A DNA stretch of 64,000 bases from GH45 sp046704385 (GCA_046704385.1 JBJKSB010000066.1:13422-77421); one strand, 5' to 3'. Shown: positions 42,524-52,308, numbered from the stretch's first letter. Numbers and translations are program-made. Notes: generated from the sequence alone by a model not told the origin.

Positions 42524-45500
42524 TTATTTCTTGGTTTCAGAGTAGAAAATTGACCTGGAAATATTCTGACCATTTCTAAAATAGTATGTGCCATACGAAT
42601 AGCTGACCTCAATATATTCTTTAGCAATACCATCATGGTTCACAATAACCCTTTTAATTTTTTTATTGGGACGTTCGTAATTTTCAACGGTCACTCCCTC
42701 AGGATATTGCTTGGCCAATTCATTAAGGAATTTTTGGTCACGTTGTTCCCCTTTATAGTCAAAATCCTTTTTATTAAATGAATTTTGCGATGCAGCCAAA
42801 TCAGCCTGACGACGTCTCTCTTCTTCAGCTGCCGCCTGTGCTTTATCTTCCTGCAATTTCCGTTCGCAAACACTAATCTGATCTTTAGGATATTTTTCAT
42901 CAGGTTTAACGCCCAGTGCATTTTTATAATTTGCTATGGCAGCAGCATAATTCTTCCCCAACAAAGCATTATCAGCCTGTTTAATCAGATTTTTATAGTC
43001 AGCATCAAGTTTTGCCTGTTTATCGGCGGCAATTTTATCCTGCTCAATCAATCTATCGACTTCATTTATTTTGGCTTTTGCATTAGTATCGTTTGGTTTG
43101 AGATTTAATGCAAGAGAATACTTCTGTTTGGCTTCAACATATGATTTTGCATCTTTAAGCTGGTCGCCCTGATTCATGGCTGCACTGTAATCTGCATCAA
43201 GTTTTGCAGCATTATTCTTAATAATGGTGTTAATAGCTGCAATTTGCTGGTCAGGGTAAGTTTCGTCTCCTTTAATCATTTTAGCATCCATATAAGACGA
43301 AATGGCCTTATCATAATTTTTTGCATTATATAACTTATCAGCCTCGGCAATTTTAGCCTGATACGATTTTATCAAAGCCTGCATATCTGCTTGTTTTTGA
43401 GCTGCTTCAGCTACCAAAGCATCAATTCTGCTAATCTGGTTCTTTGGATAATCCTCGCCGGGTAAAATACTGCTTGCCTGCTGATACAAAGGTTTAGCCG
43501 TTGAATAGTTTTTTTGATTAAACGCGTTATCAGCCTGTGTAATAAAATTTTGATATTGATCCTGTTTCTTGGAATTTTCATTTATAATGCCTTGAATTTC
43601 AGCTATTTTTTGTCTTGGTAAAGCTTCATCAGGTTTTAACTGCGAAGCACTCTGATAAGCAGCTAGTGCACCTGAATAATTTTTCTGTCCGTATAATCCA
43701 GCCCCTTCAGTCATTTTCTGGTCGTATGCTTTTTGTTGGGCCGCCAGTGTTGAAGTAATTTTATCGATTTCAGCAATTTTCTGTTTCGGATACATTTCAA
43801 CAGGTTTCAGTTGCGAAGCCTTTGTGTAATCAGATTTTGCCTGGCTGTAGTTTTTTGTATTAAAGCTGGCATCGGCACTGGTAATTAATGTTTTGTATTG
43901 TGATTCCAGTTTTACTTTTTCACCAGCCAAACGAGCCTGTTCTGCCATTAATTTATCAATTTCAGCAATTCGCTGTTTTGGATATGCCTCATCGGGTTTA
44001 ACAGTGGAAGCAGCCTGGTACTGACCTTTAGCTGTTTCAAGGTTATTACTGCTATATGCAGCATCGGCCAGTTTAATATAACTATCATAAGCAGCTTCAT
44101 TTTTACGGGTAGTTTCCAAAATACCGTTTATCTCCTTTATTTTATTCTGGGGATATACCTCAGAAGGTTTAATGCTCGATGCCTGATTATACAAAGCCAG
44201 TGCATCACCATACGATTTTGCCCCAAATAACTGATCGGCAGCGTCAATGGCATCTTTATATTTTTGGTTAGTTTGAGCAAGGCCTGCCAGCAAGTTGTCA
44301 ATTTCAACTATTTTTTGCTTTGGATACGCCTCGTCAGGCAATAAAGCCGAAGCCTGCTGATAAACCGGTTTAGCCTGAGTATATTGTTTTGAATTAAATT
44401 GTGCATCGGCCTGTAAAATAAGTTGATCGTATTGCTTTTTGTTTTGTTCCAATTTTGCTTTAGCTACCATTTGCTGAGCTAAAAGTGCATTTAATTCCGA
44501 AATTTTTTGTTTTGGATAAGCTTCGGTCGGTTTTAATTGAAGCGCATTTCCGTAAGTAGTTTTGGCATCTTCATATTTTTCAGCTTTAAAAAACTGGTCG
44601 GCAGATGCAATTATAGCATTATATTTTTCATCAATAGATTTTTGAGCTGCCAGAATCTTATCAATTTCTGCAATTTTCTGTTTTGGATAAGCCTCATCAG
44701 GTTTTAATTGCAGCGCATTGGTATAGGTAACCCGGGCATCATCATACTTTTTATTCTGAAAATGCTGGTCGGCTGTAACAATAATAGTATTGTAACGGTC
44801 GTTGTTCTGAGCATTCGCTGCCATTAATTTATCTATTTCCGCAATTTTTTGTTTCGGATATGCTTCAGCAGGTTTAACCATGAGAGCGTTACTATAAGTA
44901 GTTTTAGCCCCGGCGTAATCTTCATCCAAAAATTGCTTATCGGCTGCAGAAATCATGATATTATATTTATCATCAATCATCTTCTGATCGAGAAGCATTT
45001 TATCGATTTCTGCTATTTTTTGAGTCGGATAAGCTTCATTTGGTTTTACAGCTTGAGCTTGTGAATAGGAATTTCTTGATTCCTGTAATTTTTTCTGTGC
45101 AAACAAGGCATCCCCCTGGCTTATAGCATCATTATAAGCTTTTTCGCGAGCCTGACTCTGTTCAGCGGCAGTCTTCTGTGCAAGAAGTTTATTTTCAATT
45201 TCGTTTAACCGGCTTTGTGGATATTGTTCTTTTGGAAAAATTGCCAAAGCTTGTTGATAATCTACTTTTGCATCCTCCCACTTCTCAATGTTGAAATTAT
45301 TATCAGCACGAGCTATAGCCTGATCATAATTACGTTTTTTTGTGGCCTGATCCGCTAATATCTTTTCGATTTCGGCAATTTTATTTTTGGGGTAAATTTC
45401 AGCAGGCTTTAAACCGGATGCCTGTAAATATGAAGCCCTGGCTTGCTCATAATCCTTATTATTAAACGAACCATCAGCAGCCACAATTAACCTGGCATAA

Positions 45501-46924
45501 TTTCCTTCGATATCCTTTTGACGTTGCTGAGCTTGTAGTTGAAGTAAGCCATTAATTTCTTTAATTTTTGAAGCCGGATAAGGCTCTGTTGGTTTTATGC
45601 TCAGAGCCTGAGTATAGTTACTTTTAGCCGACTCGTATTCCTTTTGTGCAAACGACTGATCAGCTACAGCAATAAAACCTTTGTATTTTTCATCCAACGA
45701 TTTGTTTGCTGCCAAAAGATTATCAATTTCTGTAATTTTTGTTTTTGGATAAGGTTCAGCCGGTTTAATTTGAGCGGCTTTTATATAACTGGCCCTTGCA
45801 TTTGCATAGTCTTTTGTTGAAAAACCTGCATCAGCCTGAGCTATAGCTTGTTTATAGGCGTTATCAATAGCATCCTTAGCATTTTTATCTTTTTGTATTT
45901 GCGCAATTATAGTGCTTAATTCTGCAATCTTATCTTTTGGATATTTCTCAGCAGGTTTAAGGTTGGTTGCTTCGGTAAATTTGCTAAGCGACACCTCATA
46001 TTGTTTAGCATTAAAAGCACGATCAGCTGCTGCCACCGCATCGGTATAAGCTTTATCCTTAGCTGCCTGATCGGCTTGAACTGCATTATTGTCATTTAAA
46101 ATACCGTCAATTAAAGCTATTTGATCCTTTGGGTACTGTTTTTCTACATAATTTAAAGCCCTGTTGTAATATTTTTTTGAATTGATGTAATCCTTTTCAT
46201 GGTATAAGGCATCAGCCTGGGCAACGTTATCATCATAATTTTTCTGAGCATTCTGATCCTGACGGATTATTTTACCAATCATTTCCATTTGATCATCCGG
46301 ATAAGTATCGTACGGATCCAGATCAATGGCTTTATCATAAAGTTCCATGGCCTGATCATAATCCTTATCATTAAAGGCTTTGTCGGCCTGTGCAATCATC
46401 TTCTTGTAGGCTTCATGGCGGGCTTTTTCGTATTGCTTCATTAAAGCTTCCAATTGTTTGAGCATATTGAAAGTATAATCCTCATCATAATCAAACGTAC
46501 CATTTTTGTCAACATACATGATTTTTCCAATAGGTTTATCAAGTAAAGAAGCATCAAATCCTTCAACCACAGGAATCATTGAAACCATAAATGGATATTT
46601 CCAAACTCCCAACTCATCTTTTGGTACATTGGTATTGAAATAAAGCCTTTTTGAATAATATCCCTGCTTTGAAATTACAATCTCGTACTCAGAATTCAGA
46701 TCGATAGAAAATTCAAATTTTCCTTTTGAATCAGCAGGATAGGACTTTATCTGTACCCCCTTTTGAAATACCAGCACCTTAGCACCCGATAATCCGGAAC
46801 GTTCAACTTTTATCGTACCTTTTAATGTCAGACTTCCCTGATCGTTCTGCGAAAAACTTTTTTGAGATAGAAGAAAAAAACTAATTAATATGAGAGCAAT
46901 ATATTTAATCATAAACTTTTTCAT
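42524..46924 (-). CDS. Exported protein with about 20 tandem TPR-like repeats
   Basis: A 1466-residue exported protein (start ATG 46924; an upstream TTG at 46936 adds four residues). A signal peptide (to about residue 26, SQKSFSQ) is followed by a carboxypeptidase-regulatory-like beta domain (about 32-110; LKGTIKVERSGLSGAKVLVF), a linker, then about 20 units of 55-60 residues with the pattern Y...I..AD..F..K.Y..A...Y..A..LKP.E.YPKQKI.EID..L, covering bases 42845-46408, and a unique 90-residue C-terminal domain. Each unit resembles a TPR hairpin plus an extra capping helix. A short paralogue with the same N-terminal domain and two units lies at 49098-49925. It probably forms a long periplasmic scaffold; the partner is unknown. 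Confidence 0.85.
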   Translation of the reverse strand: MKKFMIKYIALILISFFLLSQKSFSQNDQGSLTLKGTIKVERSGLSGAKVLVFQKGVQIKSYPADSKGKFEFSIDLNSEYEIVISKQGYYSKRLYFNTNVPKDELGVWKYPFMVSMIPVVEGFDASLLDKPIGKIMYVDKNGTFDYDEDYTFNMLKQLEALMKQYEKARHEAYKKMIAQADKAFNDKDYDQAMELYDKAIDLDPYDTYPDDQMEMIGKIIRQDQNAQKNYDDNVAQADALYHEKDYINSKKYYNRALNYVEKQYPKDQIALIDGILNDNNAVQADQAAKDKAYTDAVAAADRAFNAKQYEVSLSKFTEATNLKPAEKYPKDKIAELSTIIAQIQKDKNAKDAIDNAYKQAIAQADAGFSTKDYANARASYIKAAQIKPAEPYPKTKITEIDNLLAANKSLDEKYKGFIAVADQSFAQKEYESAKSNYTQALSIKPTEPYPASKIKEINGLLQLQAQQRQKDIEGNYARLIVAADGSFNNKDYEQARASYLQASGLKPAEIYPKNKIAEIEKILADQATKKRNYDQAIARADNNFNIEKWEDAKVDYQQALAIFPKEQYPQSRLNEIENKLLAQKTAAEQSQAREKAYNDAISQGDALFAQKKLQESRNSYSQAQAVKPNEAYPTQKIAEIDKMLLDQKMIDDKYNIMISAADKQFLDEDYAGAKTTYSNALMVKPAEAYPKQKIAEIDKLMAANAQNNDRYNTIIVTADQHFQNKKYDDARVTYTNALQLKPDEAYPKQKIAEIDKILAAQKSIDEKYNAIIASADQFFKAEKYEDAKTTYGNALQLKPTEAYPKQKISELNALLAQQMVAKAKLEQNKKQYDQLILQADAQFNSKQYTQAKPVYQQASALLPDEAYPKQKIVEIDNLLAGLAQTNQKYKDAIDAADQLFGAKSYGDALALYNQASSIKPSEVYPQNKIKEINGILETTRKNEAAYDSYIKLADAAYSSNNLETAKGQYQAASTVKPDEAYPKQRIAEIDKLMAEQARLAGEKVKLESQYKTLITSADASFNTKNYSQAKSDYTKASQLKPVEMYPKQKIAEIDKITSTLAAQQKAYDQKMTEGAGLYGQKNYSGALAAYQSASQLKPDEALPRQKIAEIQGIINENSKKQDQYQNFITQADNAFNQKNYSTAKPLYQQASSILPGEDYPKNQISRIDALVAEAAQKQADMQALIKSYQAKIAEADKLYNAKNYDKAISSYMDAKMIKGDETYPDQQIAAINTIIKNNAAKLDADYSAAMNQGDQLKDAKSYVEAKQKYSLALNLKPNDTNAKAKINEVDRLIEQDKIAADKQAKLDADYKNLIKQADNALLGKNYAAAIANYKNALGVKPDEKYPKDQISVCERKLQEDKAQAAAEEERRRQADLAASQNSFNKKDFDYKGEQRDQKFLNELAKQYPEGVTVENYERPNKKIKRVIVNHDGIAKEYIEVSYSYGTYYFRNGQNISRSIFYSETKK
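42845..46408 (-). repeat. Twenty tandem TPR-like coding repeats
   Basis: Within the large exported protein about 20 units follow head to tail, each about 165-180 bases. The most conserved segment is EAYPKQKIAEIDK, repeated nearly unchanged in units 9, 10, 12, 14 and 15. Units 1-2 and 19-20 are the most divergent, and the middle units are most alike, as expected if the array grew from the middle by unequal exchange. Confidence 0.85.
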
Positions 46925-47783
46925 GTTGTTCAACAAGGCAATTTAGATAAAAATGCTGATTTTTAGCAAAAGTGCAGTTAAATTCAGTTATTTCCAATTA
47001 TTCATTAAATTATGTATAAACCATTTAATAACAAATTAAAAATATTTCAAAACAAAATAATTTAATTTATTACTTAGATTTTAAATCAGTATCTGAAAGT
47101 AACTTAAACGAATTTTAAAAGTTATACCAAAAGACGTTGGAAAAATTGACAAGGTTTCTGATTAATTTGTATTTAATTAATAAAGCACAAATTGTTATTT
47201 ATATATTAATTATCAATATATTATAACTTAGCACCAACACCTTTTAAACTGAATATTATATATAATTCGTACTTAACAATAAAACTATAATATCTAGGTT
47301 GCATCTTTATAATCTAGTATCAGGTTCATTAAGTAACATTAGACTCATCGGATGACTAAGTTGCTGGTTTAAAATAAGTCATCCGATGAGTATTTAAACG
47401 GAACTTTATGAACGTACTACTAGACTGCTTATTTTATAATTACTGTTTTAATCCCAGATAAAATCAAATCCAATAGCCTTCAAAATATCGAAGAAATTTT
47501 AAAAATCTATTACATGTTTTATTCAACCAGTAGTTAAAACAATTAGGTCTAAAACTTAATTTATCTTTAAAAATCATGTTTTTATTTTGAATTACCTCTT
47601 ACCGTATATGTTGCAAAAAAATATAGAAATTCATTAGGTTAATTGTTGATAAAAATCATAGAAGAAATGGTTTTTGTGGTTGAAATTTTTTGCTTTTTTT
47701 TTTAAATTTATAACAACTAAAAACGAGTTTCAGTTGTTACTGAAAATAGATAAAATTTCATTCTAACCTTTAATTTTTACGAT
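46925..47783. other. Long AT-rich intergenic region with paired palindromes
   Basis: About 860 bases with no convincing gene. The only clear structure is a pair of inverted 15-base palindromic boxes at 47343-47391. The rest is very AT-rich. The distance between the flanking genes is the largest in the window and may have held a gene that has decayed. Confidence 0.55.
47343..47391. promoter_or_regulatory. Two palindromic boxes forming a perfect 15-bp inverted repeat
   Basis: The left box ACTCATCGGATGACT (47343-47357) is the exact reverse complement of the right box (47377-47391), with a 19-base spacer. Each box is itself nearly palindromic (TCATC-G-GATGA). No T-run follows, so a terminator is unlikely. 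Paired operators of a dimeric regulator or a small mobile remnant are possible. Confidence 0.45.
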
Positions 47784-48014
47784 ATGACTGACCCTATTGA
47801 AAAACGCAAAAAACAAGAAAAACTAGAAATTGCAGAAAGAAAAGTTGAGAAAGCATGGGTAAGAGCAAGTAAAATCAGCAAAAAGCTTAAACGAGCCAAA
47901 AAGAAAGAAGAAAGGGAAATAAAGGCAGATTTGCAGATAAAGCTGCAAGACGCTTTTAAACGCTTAAAACGTAACAAAAAAGAGTTAACCAGATACGAAA
48001 AAAAGGTTTCATAA
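47784..48014 (+). CDS. Small, highly charged helical protein
   Basis: A 76-residue protein in which 42 residues are Lys, Arg, Glu or Asp, with no Gly, Cys or His. Heptad-like spacing of A, L, I and W between charged residues suggests one long helix or coiled coil, for example KKLKRAKKKEEREIKADLQ. The net charge is strongly positive, as in small nucleic-acid- or ribosome-binding proteins. I do not recognise a family. It is supported as a real gene by a strong terminator directly behind it and no competing gene. The 800-base AT-rich gap lies upstream. Confidence 0.6.
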   Translation: MTDPIEKRKKQEKLEIAERKVEKAWVRASKISKKLKRAKKKEEREIKADLQIKLQDAFKRLKRNKKELTRYEKKVS

Positions 48015-48015
48015 T

Positions 48016-48048
48016 AAAAGGGCTGCGAATGCAGCCCTTTTTATTTTT
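48016..48048 (+). terminator. Strong rho-independent terminator
   Basis: AAAAGGGCTGC (48016-48026) pairs perfectly with GCAGCCCTTTT (48031-48041) around the loop GAAT and is followed by more T. It starts two bases after the stop of the small charged protein gene. Confidence 0.92.
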
Positions 48049-48118
48049 ATTATAGATTTTTAATTTCCATAAAAGCTATCTCACTTGTTTCTCTTATACT
48101 CCAACTAAACCAATTAAT

Positions 48119-48655
48119 TTATTTGGTGCCCGCTCCTTTAAAATACTTGGTTTTATCATCAAATAAAACATTAAAAGTTGTCAGACTACCATATGCTTTG
48201 GTTATATATTGTTGGATGTTCACTTTTTCTTCATCAGTAAGCCCGGGGTGACTATTTATATTTTGTTCTAATACCCTTAACCGGTCACGTACCATAACAA
48301 TTTTGTGAAAAAAAACATCAATAGGCACTTCTTTGCTTTGCAACCCTTCTTTACCAGGTATCATTTGCAATGTACCTCCTATCCATTTTTCTCCAATTTC
48401 AACCGGATCCGAAAGCATTCCCTTTTTGTCTAACAGGTAATTAAATATTTCATTTAAGGTATCAAGATTTAAGGAAGGCTGAGAATTTGAAACATCAGGG
48501 CTGGAAATAACCGAAAGTTCATCACTATTTTTTGAAATAGAAACTTTCCCTCCATGGGCAAAGTAAATTTCAAAATTGGTCACATTAATTTTACCGACAA
48601 TACCTTCTCCATATCTTTCATGGTCCACCATGGTACCAATAACTACATTTTCCAT
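48119..48655 (-). CDS. Conserved protein with N-terminal Tudor/KOW-like domain
   Basis: A 178-residue cytoplasmic protein. The first 45 residues (GTMVDHERYGEGIVGKIN, then FEIYFAHGGKVSI) match the small beta-barrel pattern G..V.H..YG.G.V seen at the C-terminus of PcrA/UvrD helicases, where it contacts RNA polymerase. The remainder is helical, with LNEIFNYLLDK and KVNIQQYITKAYGSL. I cannot name the family; it has the look of a conserved Bacteroidota protein. The ATG at 48655 is preferred; an in-frame ATG at 48691 would add an unlikely hydrophobic stretch (MFSFCFNLIIVL). Confidence 0.65.
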   Translation of the reverse strand: MENVVIGTMVDHERYGEGIVGKINVTNFEIYFAHGGKVSISKNSDELSVISSPDVSNSQPSLNLDTLNEIFNYLLDKKGMLSDPVEIGEKWIGGTLQMIPGKEGLQSKEVPIDVFFHKIVMVRDRLRVLEQNINSHPGLTDEEKVNIQQYITKAYGSLTTFNVLFDDKTKYFKGAGTK

Positions 48656-49097
48656 TAGCACAATTATTAAATTAAAACAAAAACTAAACATGCAATAATA
48701 CGATGACTAAATTAATAATTTACTTATTATCCTGAATTAGATGATGAAAAATTGAAGCTTCTCACAGCAAGCTGACGGGGAAAGCACTCACAGGATTCAA
48801 TTGTATATATTTCTATCATTTAAAATTCACATATAAACTTGAATAAATGTAATACCCAATAAATTAGAAAGCTTATAGTTTTTTGTTACTGTAATAAATC
48901 TTAATGATATTGCGATTAGTTCAAATAGACTATAAAACAATACCTATTCGTTAAATATCATATCAAAATTTCAGAAGTAAATCTGATATTCATCGGGCAC
49001 CCGATAAAATGATTCAGCAGTTTAAAACCTTAGGATTTATAAATTAAAAAGGGTTCCCATAAAATATAGAAGCCCAAGAAATTTTAAAATAAGAATT
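48656..49097. other. Intergenic region without visible features
   Basis: About 440 AT-rich bases between two minus-strand genes. I see no gene, no tRNA and no clear terminator; a short palindrome TCGGGCACCCGA near 48993-49004 is the only local symmetry. It probably holds the 3' end of the upstream transcript and the promoter of the Tudor-like gene. Confidence 0.5.
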
Positions 49098-49925
49098 TTA
49101 ATTTTCAGCAAAGAAATTTCCTGGTAAAAGTTCGTTCTCAATAAGTTTAATCCGGGTGCTTGCATTAAGGTCATTATGAATCTTCAAAGCTTTACGATAA
49201 TATTTTTTAGCCTTCTGATAATCTTTTTCTGAATAAAACAGGTTAGCCTGCTCAACATCAGCCTGAAACTTACGGTCATACCTGGCATCCTGTTCCATAA
49301 TACGATTGATCATTGCCAACTGGTCATCAGGATAGTAATTTTGACTATCATAATTAATAGCTTGCTTATATAATTGTTTTGCCAAATTAAAATTATGCAA
49401 AATAAATGCAGAATCGGCCTGATTCACAATATTTGAGTATACATCATTTATAGATTTTTTATAATAGGATAAAAATGTATCAATGGCCCGGGTATTTGTG
49501 CTTTCCTGAATCCTTTCCATGTCATCTGTCTCCATATCATAGTGAAAAGTCATGATAGGTTTCTCCAATAATAAACCTTTAAAACCATCAACAACGGGAT
49601 ATAAATTTAAAGCAAACTTAAAGGTCAATTTTCCTTCTTCACAATTTAATCCCTGAGTATTAAAGGCAACAACAGGTTGGTAAAAACCTTTTTTTTCTAT
49701 TACCAGTTTATAATCTTTATCAGAATCAAGGTCGATTTTAAACCTGCCCTTCTCGTTGCAATTGGTTTGATTTACCAGTTTTTCATTGTCAAAAACGGAT
49801 ACCTGTACATCCTGCAAACCAGATTTTACACCTTTTACAATTCCTGTTAACTCAAGATATGTATTTTTGGCATTTGCGAACAGGCCTGAAATAACGAATA
49901 CTAACGCTAATAACACTCTTTTCAT
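49098..49925 (-). CDS. Two-repeat paralogue of the giant TPR-like protein
   Basis: A 275-residue exported protein (signal MKRVLLALVFVISGLFANAK). Its N-terminal beta domain (about 22-110: LTGIVKGVKSGLQDVQVSVF, then YKLVIEKKGFYQPVV) and the following linker (NLYPVVDGFKGLLLEKPI) match the start of the giant protein at 42524-46924 (GTIKVERSGLSGAKVLVF; MIPVVEGFDASLLDKPI). Two TPR-like units follow (about 165-215, with YYPDDQLAMINRIMEQD, and 222-270), equivalent to units 1-2 of the giant. It appears to be the compact form of the same architecture; the two genes lie about 2.2 kb apart on one strand, suggesting local duplication. Confidence 0.8.
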   Translation of the reverse strand: MKRVLLALVFVISGLFANAKNTYLELTGIVKGVKSGLQDVQVSVFDNEKLVNQTNCNEKGRFKIDLDSDKDYKLVIEKKGFYQPVVAFNTQGLNCEEGKLTFKFALNLYPVVDGFKGLLLEKPIMTFHYDMETDDMERIQESTNTRAIDTFLSYYKKSINDVYSNIVNQADSAFILHNFNLAKQLYKQAINYDSQNYYPDDQLAMINRIMEQDARYDRKFQADVEQANLFYSEKDYQKAKKYYRKALKIHNDLNASTRIKLIENELLPGNFFAEN

Positions 49926-50178
49926 ACCACTTTGCTTTTGAAACTTAGTACAAGTTTACTTAAAAAAGCTCCCAGGGTTTCACATTCTAATTTATTGAAT
50001 GTTTTAATATGACAAATGTCATGTTTAAAACAAATACATTTAATTTCCGGGGATTAAATGAAGGTGTATAATTTTAAATTCAGGATTTGTTACATCTGAA
50101 TTATGATAGGCATGGTAGCATAAAAGAGGTTTTAAAGCTATAGTAAAATTTCTAATTAATTAACAGTCAAATACTGCA

Positions 50179-51642
50179 TTAGTTTTTGTTTTCAATATTA
50201 AAGAATTGTATCAAATCCTCTAGAGCTCTCGCCTGATCTATTAAATGCTCTGCCTTTTCACTCATTTGCTGTGCGGCTACATTATTCTGACTGGCCACAC
50301 TGCTTAAATTCAGAACAGTCTGGTTAACTCTTTCAGCATCAGATTGCTGAATAGCAGTGGATTCAGTAATGTGTTTTACATATTTCCCTATTTTTTCAAT
50401 ATCGGGTACAATTTCGGAGAGTTGTTTTACCGTTGTTTGGGCAATTCGGTCACTTTCCTTTGAAAAATCGTCAGCAGCACTTCCTGATTGATTTGCCAAA
50501 CGGCCAATTTCAGCAGCCACTACAGCAAAGCCTTTGCCATGTTCCCCTGCCCTGGCAGCTTCAACTGAAGCATTTAACGACAAAATATTGGTTTGCCGGG
50601 CAATATCGTTAATAACAGACAACTTATCACCTAATTCGGATAAGGAAACAAGTACCTTTTCGGCTTCAGTATAATCATGCCGGACTTTTATAATTGAATT
50701 CCGTGCAATTTCCTCAGAATCGGCAGCATTTTTTCCGGTAACCTCAATGGAACTGTTCATTGACCGAAGTGATTCTGAAACTTCACGAATGGATGAAACC
50801 TGGGCATCAGCACCTGTTGATACCTGTTCAGAATTTTTACTAATCTGTTGACTTGCTTCCAAAACAGAAACAGCTGTTTGTTTAATCTGTTCTACAATTT
50901 CAATGAGTTTTAGTCTCATTTTTAACATTGAATCAAATACTCCAACCCGTTTTGTCCGATTATCAATTACAAAATCAAGTCTGCCAATCGAAATTTTTTC
51001 AGCTATTTCAGCTATTTCATGCGGTTCGCCTCCCAGTTGTCTGTTTATGTTTCGGGTCAAAATAAGCGTGAGTATAATGATTAGAAGAACCGTAACTATT
51101 ACTCCAATAATAACAATTTTAATACCTGTACTAACAGCATAATTGATAACTTTAATAACTCCGTGTGTCATACCTGCTGAATAATCAAGCATGGTGTCGA
51201 TGTTTTTCATACTCTTGCCCCAAGGTTCTTTGAGTATGTCGGCCATTGTATCTGCAGTTTCAATAAGTTTGTTTTTTTTATCAGAATATTTTTTAAAATT
51301 AGTTTTAAAGTTATTTGCAACTGTTATAAGATTTTCAGCTCTTTTAATATTATCTGCCCAATCGTACATCTTTTTATTTGCCTCGGTATAAATAATGACT
51401 GAATCAATATAATTCAAACAGTTTTTATAGCTTTTATCAGAATTATCAAATTGATACAGAAATGCATTTTTCTGGGCATTTGTAACTGAATGCATCGCAT
51501 TTACTGCATTGTTGGTGATTTTCATTTGCTTAATCACTTCCTTCATTATATAAATACCTGTATAACCAATGGTGGTTGCTATGATGGCTATGATTGAAAA
51601 TGACAAAATTAATTTTGATCTGATTTTTAGTACAATTTTCAT
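50179..51642 (-). CDS. Methyl-accepting chemotaxis-type receptor
   Basis: A 487-residue membrane receptor. Span 1 is at about 11-33 and span 2 at about 172-196; the roughly 135 residues between form a helical periplasmic sensor (4HB-like). After span 2 comes a HAMP-like linker (LGGEPHEIAEIAEKI), then the coiled-coil signalling domain (about 250-480). The hairpin tip, where CheA/CheW bind, reads QTNILSLNASVEAARAGEHG then GFAVVAAEIGRLA, nearly the consensus. No CheR-binding pentapeptide ends the protein. No other che gene is in the window, so it acts through a chemosensory array encoded elsewhere, possibly one controlling gliding or other non-flagellar behaviour. Confidence 0.93.
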   Translation of the reverse strand: MKIVLKIRSKLILSFSIIAIIATTIGYTGIYIMKEVIKQMKITNNAVNAMHSVTNAQKNAFLYQFDNSDKSYKNCLNYIDSVIIYTEANKKMYDWADNIKRAENLITVANNFKTNFKKYSDKKNKLIETADTMADILKEPWGKSMKNIDTMLDYSAGMTHGVIKVINYAVSTGIKIVIIGVIVTVLLIIILTLILTRNINRQLGGEPHEIAEIAEKISIGRLDFVIDNRTKRVGVFDSMLKMRLKLIEIVEQIKQTAVSVLEASQQISKNSEQVSTGADAQVSSIREVSESLRSMNSSIEVTGKNAADSEEIARNSIIKVRHDYTEAEKVLVSLSELGDKLSVINDIARQTNILSLNASVEAARAGEHGKGFAVVAAEIGRLANQSGSAADDFSKESDRIAQTTVKQLSEIVPDIEKIGKYVKHITESTAIQQSDAERVNQTVLNLSSVASQNNVAAQQMSEKAEHLIDQARALEDLIQFFNIENKN

Positions 51643-51709
51643 AATTCAATGGATTTAGTTGAATGAAAGCTGTGACTTAAATGTTATAAATTTTTCGTCA
51701 AGGCAGGTG

Positions 51710-52186
51710 CTATTTATTTATAAGTTCATCTATCTCTGCCAGATGTAAGTTGAAATGCCTGGGATAATCACGGATCATTTCGTCTAACGTAACCTCAGCT
51801 TTTGTGGCAGTAATCCAGATATTATTGAGTTTTTCCATGTTGACATCTTTTATAATATGACAAAAATGAAGGTTGGTATATTTCCAAAGCTGTACCAGGT
51901 TGTACCAGTTTTCATCCTCATAATTTTGAATAGCAATCCAACGGTCGTTATTGCCTAAATTAGCATAATCAGGAAATAATAAAGGTGAAGGTTGATATTG
52001 TAAATGAATCACTCTATGCGTATTATTTGAGGCAGAATCGATCATATGCCCCACAATCTGTTTAATATTGCGATTCTGGGTATTTCGCTTACTACCAGTA
52101 ATTTCCGGGTCGAGATTCATTAATTTATCTTCCCATAAGTTAATTTTAGTCAAAAGTTCCTGACTAATTTCCAAATAACTGTCCAT
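51710..52186 (-). CDS. DinB-superfamily protein
   Basis: A 158-residue protein of the DinB four-helix fold, which holds a metal by three histidines and includes thiol transferases and stress-induced proteins. Candidate ligands are His47 in VGHMIDSASNNTHR and the pair in DYPRHFNLHLAEID near residue 143-152. No fused domain. It lies 67 bases downstream of the chemoreceptor on the same strand, and the two need not be functionally linked. The substrate is unknown. Confidence 0.8.
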   Translation of the reverse strand: MDSYLEISQELLTKINLWEDKLMNLDPEITGSKRNTQNRNIKQIVGHMIDSASNNTHRVIHLQYQPSPLLFPDYANLGNNDRWIAIQNYEDENWYNLVQLWKYTNLHFCHIIKDVNMEKLNNIWITATKAEVTLDEMIRDYPRHFNLHLAEIDELINK

Positions 52187-52308
52187 AATAATTTTTTATG
52201 TTAATAATACAAAGAAAATCGGAATATTCCTGTTTAGAAAAAGTTAAAATCGATATAAAATAATAAAGCTAATTGCAATTTAAGAAAGGTATTTTTCACA
52301 TTTAAAAT

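Noticed and set aside
38822..42700. Cobalamin riboswitch in front of the importer operon
   Set aside because: No cobalamin-box-like sequence or room for one: the upstream gene ends 8 bases before the first importer gene.
42516..46924. CRISPR-like repeat array
   Set aside because: The strong periodicity of about 170 bases is coding: it is explained by TPR-like units, with no short direct repeats and spacers.
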